Below, piece after piece: positions 1-4,561 of a stretch of DNA of 6,660 bases. Positions within the stretch are counted from its first letter, which is position 1, and each line of letters starts with the position of its first letter. A program made the translations under genes and the position numbers. The stretch comes from Bacillota bacterium (GTDB lineage Bacteria; Bacillota; Clostridia; Acetivibrionales; DSM-2933). The notes under the pieces were generated by a model that was not told the DNA's origin, made no database searches, and saw only the letters and a program-made list of their open reading frames with translations. The stretch spans positions 1 through 6,660 of the forward strand of contig JAEZNF010000105.1 of NCBI GenBank assembly GCA_023441845.1, read 5' to 3'.

Positions 1-1143
1 TTTATATTCATAGCGATATACCCCCAGTTTAAGAAAATGATACGGGAACTCAAGCGTGTCAAAAACATAAACATTACCGAAGAAAAAAAGCTTGCAGCAT
101 TTAGGTTAAGAGCCGGACTTTGGTTTAAAGAGTTTGTCTTTAAGGCAGATGCATGGCTGCCCATGAATATCGGACGTTCTTTTGTTATAGGATTGATACT
201 CGGGTTAACGGGCTTCTGGAACGGAGCTGTCTTTATGTCACTGCTTCCGATGCTTTTTATTATCGCCATAATGTCCAAGCACAGACTTGATTTCTTAAAT
301 ATAGCTGTTGTTTCTTTTTCTTTATTCATGCTTCAATACTTTTTCTTTCTTGGCCTTTCAAACCAAGGACTTTCTCCTAAAGTGTTCGTGGGATTCCTTG
401 CCGAAAAACCTGAGATTATAAGTATTCTTATGTATTATATACAGCTGCTTGGAATTATGCCTTTCGTTCTTATTGTTGGATTATTTGTAGCGCCTAAAGG
501 TTCAAAGTGGCTGTCTCTGGCATTCCTTGTGCCCATTGTAATGGCAACTACAATGCAGTTTACTGAAAGTCATATAGCCGGTTTCAATCATAAGCTGGTA
601 AATATATCTGTTACGCTATTGAACATATTTCCGGCATATGCGATATACTGGATGTTTACAAGAAAAAAAGCTGTTTTTAGAATTATATCGGTAATTCTTA
701 TACTACTTATGACATCTTCGGGCGTTGTTGATACAATTGCATTACATAATAAAGGCGGCCTGGTTCAAAAGGTTACCGCACCCCAAATTGATCCGCTTAC
801 AACCTGGATTATTAAAGAAACCGACAGGGATTCCATATTTCTAACTCATATGTATGGAAATTTACATCCGGTATTAAAAGCAGGGAGAAAACTGTTTTTT
901 GGCGCTGATGTATTCTCATATATTTCAGGTTATAAAACAGGGGATAGGGAAGAAATCTATAAAAGAATTCTGAGTGCAAAAAATGAGAAAGAGACCATGG
1001 AGCTTATTAAAAATAATAAGATAAGGTATATACTAATTGATAGCGAATTAAAGAAGCGGCCCGAATTGAATAATAAGTTCTTCGAAACCAAATTCCCGCT
1101 GGTTTATTCCGATGATAATGCAAAAGTATATCGATTATATTGA
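1..1143 (+). CDS. Polytopic membrane protein, probable GT-C-type glycosyltransferase-like (5' end outside window)
   Basis: The frame is open from the first base to a TGA at 1141-1143 (380 residues visible). The first in-frame ATG, at 37, has no ribosome binding site, so the true start lies upstream. About the first 245 visible residues are dominated by hydrophobic segments typical of a multi-pass inner-membrane protein. The pattern WNGAVF after a membrane helix, and a later HIAGFNHKLVN segment, resemble large GT-C-fold membrane proteins that use lipid-linked sugars. The last ~130 residues are soluble: TDRDSIFLTHMYGNLHP, then GRKLFFG, then IRYILID and a closing AKVYRLY strand, as in the extracytoplasmic C-terminal domain of such proteins. 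The catalytic Asp/Glu of GT-C enzymes would be in the missing N-terminal part, so the function is a family-level inference. Membrane location is clear; the substrate is unknown. No convincing terminator follows. Confidence 0.6.
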   Translation, partial: FIFIAIYPQFKKMIRELKRVKNINITEEKKLAAFRLRAGLWFKEFVFKADAWLPMNIGRSFVIGLILGLTGFWNGAVFMSLLPMLFIIAIMSKHRLDFLNIAVVSFSLFMLQYFFFLGLSNQGLSPKVFVGFLAEKPEIISILMYYIQLLGIMPFVLIVGLFVAPKGSKWLSLAFLVPIVMATTMQFTESHIAGFNHKLVNISVTLLNIFPAYAIYWMFTRKKAVFRIISVILILLMTSSGVVDTIALHNKGGLVQKVTAPQIDPLTTWIIKETDRDSIFLTHMYGNLHPVLKAGRKLFFGADVFSYISGYKTGDREEIYKRILSAKNEKETMELIKNNKIRYILIDSELKKRPELNNKFFETKFPLVYSDDNAKVYRLY

Positions 1144-1150
1144 TTTCTTT

Positions 1151-1187
1151 GGAACAAGGGTGGAACAAGGGGACGGTTCTTTTGTTT
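1151..1187. repeat. Tandem 11-bp repeat with GGGGACGGTTCTT motif
   Basis: Two adjacent near-identical 11-mers, GGAACAAGGGT and GGAACAAGGGG, lie at 1151-1161 and 1162-1172 and run into GACGGTTCTTTTGTTTC. GGAACAA (1163 region) and TTGTTTC can pair as a weak 7-bp stem with one G-T pair, followed by GCTCTTTTTT, so it could act as a weak terminator for the membrane-protein gene. From memory, the reverse complement (AAGAACCGTCCCCTTGTTCC) resembles a short dispersed repeat seen in many bacterial genomes near small transposases; this was not searched. It directly abuts the transposase remnant at 1193-1363. Confidence 0.5.
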
Positions 1188-1192
1188 CGCTC

Positions 1193-1363
1193 TTTTTTAT
1201 ATGCTTCTTTTCCAACTTCTTCTGACACTATCTGAATTTGTTTTGCACTTACATCAACCTTACAAAGCTTTTTCATTGCCGCAGATGCTCTTTCAAAAGA
1301 GGGCACAAGCTGTGCTATATACGTGATTGTTTCAATCATGCATTTGGTTATACGATGGTTACC
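1193..1363 (-). pseudogene. Remnant of an ISKra4-like transposase
   Basis: A minus-strand frame encodes about 57 residues with the pattern YIAQLVPSFERA, a spacer, then VDVSAKQIQIVSEEVGKE. This resembles the segment of ISKra4-family transposases in which a (P)SFExA block is followed by a (V)SxxQIxRxSxxxG helix-turn-helix-like block. Similarity stops near 1193, where the frame runs into the 1151-1187 repeat and loses any family resemblance. Nothing recognisable of the catalytic DDE core is present. There is no ribosome binding site, and intact family members are several hundred residues long, so this is a dead fragment, not a gene. The family name is from memory of motifs; the fragment nature is clear. 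Confidence 0.5.
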
Positions 1364-1537
1364 ATATATTCCGATGATTTTATCAATCACCCCGTGTTTT
1401 TTCCATTTTTGTGTTTAACAGATATGAAGGTAAAATCGAATAATACGTCGAATATAAATAATGTGATATTTATGCCTAAAGCTTCTTACTATAGCTGGAA
1501 GGGATTGTTCTTTGCAGCTAAATCTGGATTACCTACC

Positions 1538-1542
1538 GGAGG
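1538..1542 (+). promoter_or_regulatory. Ribosome binding site fixing the HD-GYP gene start
   Basis: GGAGG sits 8 nt before the ATG at 1551. An in-frame TTG at 1512 would add 13 residues but has no such site, and this Shine-Dalgarno would then lie inside the gene. The ATG at 1551 is therefore preferred. Confidence 0.85.
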
Positions 1543-1550
1543 CAATTACA

Positions 1551-2558
1551 ATGAGACTTGTTGGAATCAAATCGCTTAAAAACGGTGATATCCTTGGCGC
1601 GGCGGTGCGTACATCAAGCGGCAAGGTTATTCTTAGCGCTGAAACGGTTCTTGTTGAAAGTTACATACAGAGATTCAAGCAAATGGGTATTTATAAGGTT
1701 TATATTAAAGATGATGACTTTGATGATATTGAAATTCCGGACGATATTGACGATAAGGTAAGAAATGAAGCCATAATGGGTTTAAAGGAAACTTATACAA
1801 ACCTGCATAAGGACAGGCCTATCGACGAATACCTGATAAAGGGTATAGCCAAAGGCATTGTAGATCAGGTGCTGGAATCCAGGCAAAAGGGCGTCAGTAT
1901 GCTTTCCTTGAATCTAATTGATGACTATATTATAGAGCATTCCATCAATGTTTCAATCCTGACGGTTTTTATGGGAAACCATATGAATTATAACTACAAT
2001 CAATTGTGTGACCTTGCAGCAGGGGCAATGATACATGACGTGGCAAGGCAGAACAAAAAAGAGGAAGACCTCGAGCATGTTCAAAAAGGATTTGATGTAA
2101 TGAGAAAGTGCAGGGGGCTAAGCCTGCACTCTTCAATAGTATGTTATGAGCATCACGAAAACTTTGACGGAAGCGGTTATCCCCGGAAGTTAAAGGGTGC
2201 ACAGATTTCCGAATTCACAAAAATCATAAGGGTTGCAGATTTGTATGACGATTTACTGCACGGCTTCGGAAACGGGGATGTACCTATGATGCCTCACCAG
2301 GCTTATGAAAATATTCTCGCAGCCGCAGGCACTGTTATTGATCCTGCAATGGTAGAGGTATTCAGAGATACTATAATATTCTTTCCAAACGGCTGTACGG
2401 TATTACTGAGCAACGGTTTAACGGGAGTAGTGGTAAGGCAAAACCTGGGAATACCGCAGCGTCCTGTTGTCAGAACTTTCAGTGACTCCGGAATTATCGG
2501 AGAGGTTGACCTTTTGCAAAACCTCACGCTGTCAATCAATGATGTAGTTATAGTTTAG
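1551..2558 (+). CDS. HD-GYP-type protein with diverged catalytic core
   Basis: This 335-residue protein has no signal peptide or membrane helix and should be cytoplasmic. HD-GYP proteins typically hydrolyse cyclic di-GMP. Residues 1-60 form a small N-terminal region (MRLVGIKSLKNGDIL). The HD-GYP core spans about 90-260: H130, HD at 162-163, H176 followed by G180, HHE at 201-203, DGSGYP at 206-211, and VADLYDD at 228-234. The last ~70 residues (FFPNGCTVLLSNGLTGVVV to the end) match the small beta domain often found after clostridial HD-GYP cores. Two oddities: the usual HDIGK reads HDVAR, so the Lys is Arg; and only 12 residues separate the HD from H176, whereas canonical members have a longer loop with an ILxKPGxLTxxE-type segment. 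Most metal ligands remain, so activity is possible but uncertain. It sits alone between the transposase-remnant gap and a terminator. Confidence 0.85.
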   Translation: MRLVGIKSLKNGDILGAAVRTSSGKVILSAETVLVESYIQRFKQMGIYKVYIKDDDFDDIEIPDDIDDKVRNEAIMGLKETYTNLHKDRPIDEYLIKGIAKGIVDQVLESRQKGVSMLSLNLIDDYIIEHSINVSILTVFMGNHMNYNYNQLCDLAAGAMIHDVARQNKKEEDLEHVQKGFDVMRKCRGLSLHSSIVCYEHHENFDGSGYPRKLKGAQISEFTKIIRVADLYDDLLHGFGNGDVPMMPHQAYENILAAAGTVIDPAMVEVFRDTIIFFPNGCTVLLSNGLTGVVVRQNLGIPQRPVVRTFSDSGIIGEVDLLQNLTLSINDVVIV

Positions 2559-2563
2559 AGAGA

Positions 2564-2618
2564 AATATAAATAAAAGGCTCGTGGCCATCAATGGTCCCG
2601 AGCTCTTTTATTTATATT
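2564..2618. terminator. Bidirectional intrinsic terminator between convergent genes
   Basis: The arm AATATAAATAAAAG at the left pairs with CTTTTATTTATATT at the right, and the stem continues inward through GCTCG/CGAGC and GGCC/GGTCC around ATCAAT. A/T runs flank both sides, so it can stop the HD-GYP transcript on the plus strand and the secreted-protein transcript on the minus strand. Confidence 0.85.
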
Positions 2619-2644
2619 AAGGAAAGGTTTATTGAAATTTTTAA

Positions 2645-3415
2645 TTAAGAAGCTGGTGTAACTTCAGGAGTTACTTCAGGAGTAGGTGTAGCTTTTGCAG
2701 CATCAGTTATACTTTTAATCAACTTATTTAAAGCATCTTGCATAGTGCGGATTTCATCATTCAATGTTTTTTCCTGCGCTTTTAATTCATCCAGCTTTGT
2801 AGTATCAACAGGAGTTGTTTCTTTCAAAGCCTTGATGTCTTTTCTAAGAGTATCCAACGTTGCTCTTATAGCTGCTGCATCAGCCTCAAATGCTGCTTTA
2901 GCGGCTGTGATTTTTTCGGCATTTTCAGCACCTACTTTAGCAACCAAATTAATTTTTTCAATTAATATTCTTAAAGCATCTTCCTTAGCCTTGAGTTCAT
3001 CTTTTAAAGCTTTTTCGCTAGCTGTGAGTTCAGCTAACTTTGTTTCATCAAGCGGTTCAACTTTTTTTAATGCCTGAATTTCTTTTTTTAAGCTGTCAAG
3101 TGCTTCTTTAATAGGAGCTACATCAGCTTCAAATGCTTTTCTTGCATCAACAATATCCTGGTTTTCAGCTGGAGGAACGGGCTTAACCGGAGTTGGTGCG
3201 CTAGGTGGAACCGGTGCGCTGGGTGGAACCGGTGCGCTAGGTGGAACTGGTGGTTTAGCCGGCGTTGGAGGGGTCGGCAATCCAGTTGGTGCAACCGGAG
3301 CTACCACATTTGGTTTATCTGCCGGAGCTTTTTTCGGGGCGTCTATAGCAAGAACACCTGTTGAGAAAGAAAGTAATACTGTGGTTACCAATACTGAGCT
3401 TACAAATTTTTTCAT
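2645..3415 (-). CDS. Secreted proline-rich protein with two tandem coiled-coil repeats
   Basis: This 256-residue protein starts at an ATG preceded by GAGGAGAT (3422-3429). A Sec signal peptide covers residues 1-23: MKKF, a hydrophobic core, then VLA with likely cleavage before IDAP. Residues 24-83 are rich in Pro, Ala and Lys and include three exact VPPSAP units (57-74). Residues 88-160 and 169-241 are two ungapped copies of a 73-residue, charged, heptad-like helical unit, each with FEAD early and TKLxEL in the middle; I count about 38 of 73 identical positions. The tail is TPTPEVTPEVTPAS. There is no LPXTG signal, lipobox, SLH or catalytic motif, so it is probably released or held at the envelope non-covalently. 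I do not recognise a named family. It is divergent from sigI-rsgI, and an upstream SigI-type promoter pattern faces it, so it is a likely target of that pair (inference). Confidence 0.8.
   Translation of the reverse strand: MKKFVSSVLVTTVLLSFSTGVLAIDAPKKAPADKPNVVAPVAPTGLPTPPTPAKPPVPPSAPVPPSAPVPPSAPTPVKPVPPAENQDIVDARKAFEADVAPIKEALDSLKKEIQALKKVEPLDETKLAELTASEKALKDELKAKEDALRILIEKINLVAKVGAENAEKITAAKAAFEADAAAIRATLDTLRKDIKALKETTPVDTTKLDELKAQEKTLNDEIRTMQDALNKLIKSITDAAKATPTPEVTPEVTPAS
2693..3154 (-). repeat. Two-copy 73-residue coiled-coil repeat inside the secreted protein
   Basis: Copy 1 is encoded by 2936-3154 and copy 2 by 2693-2911, with an 81-residue period. The copies align without gaps at about 52% identity by hand count. 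Shared anchors are AxxAFEAD, LDxLxKxI, AL, TKLxEL and LxDE. Each copy has a Pro-Asp turn midway (EPLDETKL, TPVDTTKL), suggesting two helices folding as a hairpin. Confidence 0.85.
3194..3247 (-). repeat. Three 18-bp repeats encoding VPPSAP
   Basis: Three consecutive near-identical 18-bp units (plus-strand core GGTGCGCTAGGTGGAACC and variants) encode VPPSAP three times in the proline-rich linker. The near-identity at DNA level suggests recent slippage or recombination, so copy number may vary between strains. Confidence 0.85.
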
Positions 3416-3455
3416 TTTAACATCTCCTCTACTTTAATTAGTTATATTTTATAAT

Positions 3456-3500
3456 CTGTATAAAAAACGATAGCTCTTAGAGCGCAACATTTTTATACAG
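3456..3500. repeat. Concentric inverted repeat upstream of the secreted-protein gene
   Basis: The outer arms CTGTATAAAAA (3456-3466) and TTTTTATACAG (3490-3500) are perfect 11-bp complements. The inner arms GCTCT (3473-3477) and AGAGC (3479-3483) are perfect 5-bp complements. Both pairs are centred on base 3478, with a symmetric unpaired 6x6 segment between them. The element ends 40 bases upstream of the minus-strand start codon. It could be a two-part operator or an RNA hairpin with an internal loop in the leader. Confidence 0.6.
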
Positions 3501-3545
3501 TATCATAAACAAAAGTATTAATGGTTTTGAAACTACTAAAATCTA

Positions 3546-3597
3546 TATTCCGGGCCGCATGGAGTGCAGTGCAGCACAGCGGCCGGCCCCAGGAATA
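3546..3597. repeat. GC-rich hairpin in an AT-rich intergenic region
   Basis: TATTCC (3546-3551) pairs with GGAATA (3592-3597), and GGCCGC (3553-3558) pairs with GCGGCC (3579-3584), leaving a bulge GGCCCCA on the right. Inside the loop, GTGC and GCAC can pair again. The GC content is far above its surroundings. No T-run follows on either strand, so it is not a typical intrinsic terminator. It would lie in the leader of the secreted-protein mRNA if the promoter at 3630-3658 is used. Confidence 0.55.
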
Positions 3598-3629
3598 AAC
3601 GGTATTGTTTTTACCTTTCGTTTAAGTCA

Positions 3630-3658
3630 TTCGTTTTATCTGAATTTTTTCATTCGGT
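3630..3658 (-). promoter_or_regulatory. Predicted SigI-type promoter facing the secreted-protein gene
   Basis: On the minus strand, ACCGA (plus 3654-3658) is followed by an A-rich spacer of exactly 20 nt and then CGAA (plus 3630-3633). The same pattern, with identical spacing, stands before sigI on the other strand. SigI promoters are known to have a CGAA-type -10 and an A-rich tract after a C-containing -35. Transcription would start near 3623, giving a leader of roughly 208 nt before the ATG at 3415. Confidence 0.55.
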
Positions 3659-3755
3659 GCTAAAACATTTTGTATAAAAATTTATTTCGTATTGATTTGC
3701 AATAAATTCTGTGAGATATTTACTAAAGCTGTAATGTTAAAGAAATTTTTACGGG

Positions 3756-3784
3756 ACCGACTAAAAATAAATAATTTCTGCGAA
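3756..3784 (+). promoter_or_regulatory. Predicted SigI-type autoregulatory promoter of sigI-rsgI
   Basis: ACCGA (3756-3760), a 20-nt A-rich spacer beginning CTAAAAATAAATAA, then CGAA (3781-3784). This fits the known autoregulation of sigI operons and the CGAA-type -10. The predicted start near 3791 leaves about 22 nt of leader, just enough for the strong ribosome binding site at 3797-3806. Confidence 0.65.
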
Positions 3785-3796
3785 TATTACTTTAAT

Positions 3797-3806
3797 AAGG
3801 GGGGAG
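3797..3806 (+). promoter_or_regulatory. Strong ribosome binding site fixing a TTG start for sigI
   Basis: AAGGGGGGAG ends 7 nt before the TTG at 3814. There is no in-frame ATG until well inside the conserved sigma region, and the next residues (VDIRFWKSKRE) give the expected SigI length, so TTG is the start. Confidence 0.75.
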
Positions 3807-3813
3807 TATTTGC

Positions 3814-4554
3814 TTGGTAGATATAAGATTCTGGAAGTCAAAACGAGAAAAAGAGTCATTTATTGAGATAGTCAGAAAGATTAAAAATGGGGACACATTA
3901 CTAAGAAATAGATTTATTAATGATTATAAACCGTTTATATTAAAATCTGTATCTCAAGTGACAGGTAACAAGAGTGACATTGAAAGCAGCGAAGAGTTTA
4001 GTGTTGCGCTTATAGCTTTTAATGAAGCTCTGGAGTGTTATGACCCTGAGAAGAAGCATATGTTTGTGGATTTCTCAAAACAAGTCATGAAGCGACGGAT
4101 AATAGATTACATAAGAAGCGCTAAAAGAAACAATATTTTTCTTCCCTTTTCAAGTTTTAATGATTCCGGAAATAACGACTTTGAAGAAAAATATTTAAAA
4201 GATACAAGTTCCGATTATTCAACTGATTTTGAGATTAAAGAGGAATTCTATAATTTTGAGAAGAAAATCGGAGAATTCAAAATAACTGTTGAGGATTTGG
4301 TTACATGTTCTCCAAAGCATAGAGATACAAGGGAGATATGCCTTAATATAGCAAAAATTGTCGCAGACGATGATATTTTATACAAAAAACTTTTAGATAA
4401 AAAGACTCTTCCTTTTTCTGAGCTGGTAAAGCGGGTAAACGTTTGTCAAAGGTCTATTGAAAGAAACAGGAAGTTTATTATAGCAATGGTTCTTGTGCTA
4501 AAGAGTGATCTTGATGTGTTGAAAAGCTATATATCATATAACATAGGGCGGTGA
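3814..4554 (+). CDS. sigI: RNA polymerase sigma factor SigI
   Basis: This is a 246-residue alternative sigma factor, the usual length for SigI. It directs RNA polymerase to a small regulon and is held inactive by the membrane protein RsgI. The sigma-2-like domain covers about residues 20-105: GDTLLRNRFINDYKPFI, then EEFSVALIAFNEALECYDPEKKHMF, then FSKQVMKRRIIDYIRS, all characteristic of SigI. A variable acidic linker follows (about 112-145). The SigI C-terminal domain covers about 145-246, with LPFSELVKRVNVCQRSIERNRKFII as the DNA-binding helix-turn-helix and a closing LDVLKSYI helix. The start is TTG, behind AAGGGGGGAG. rsgI follows 7 nt after the stop, so the two are co-transcribed. A SigI-type promoter pattern lies just upstream, implying autoregulation. 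The regulon cannot be read from the protein; the divergent secreted-protein gene is the obvious candidate. Confidence 0.92.
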   Translation: MVDIRFWKSKREKESFIEIVRKIKNGDTLLRNRFINDYKPFILKSVSQVTGNKSDIESSEEFSVALIAFNEALECYDPEKKHMFVDFSKQVMKRRIIDYIRSAKRNNIFLPFSSFNDSGNNDFEEKYLKDTSSDYSTDFEIKEEFYNFEKKIGEFKITVEDLVTCSPKHRDTREICLNIAKIVADDDILYKKLLDKKTLPFSELVKRVNVCQRSIERNRKFIIAMVLVLKSDLDVLKSYISYNIGR

Positions 4555-4561
4555 GAAAGCA

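Noticed and set aside
1007..1390. A 127-residue minus-strand frame as a real gene
   Set aside because: Only its middle part resembles a transposase. It overlaps the membrane-protein gene, has no ribosome binding site and crosses the repeat at 1151-1187. Kept only as a remnant at 1193-1363.
1409..1436. A sigma-A promoter (TTGTGT, 16 nt, TAAAAT) for the HD-GYP gene
   Set aside because: The -35 matches poorly (three mismatches) and such hits are common in AT-rich sequence; plausible but not supportable.
1343..1550. A cyclic-di-GMP or other riboswitch upstream of the HD-GYP gene
   Set aside because: I looked for GEMM-like conserved segments and found only a short TTACCTACCGGAGG near the start codon, which is explained by the ribosome binding site. 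No convincing aptamer fold is visible.
1238..1579. A 113-residue plus-strand frame
   Set aside because: It runs antisense to the transposase remnant and overlaps the well-supported HD-GYP start, with unusual composition and no Shine-Dalgarno.
3263..3280. LPTPP in the secreted protein as an LPXTG sortase signal
   Set aside because: It lies near residue 46, has no Gly at the fifth position and no following hydrophobic segment with a basic tail.
3502..3528. A minus-strand sigma-A promoter (TTCAAA, 18 nt, TATGAT) for the secreted-protein gene
   Set aside because: It is possible as a second promoter, but weak and in AT-rich DNA; the ACCGA-N20-CGAA match is more specific.
3560..3664. A 34-codon plus-strand ORF starting at ATG 3560
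   Set aside because: It has no ribosome binding site, overlaps the GC-rich hairpin, and its sequence is not protein-like.
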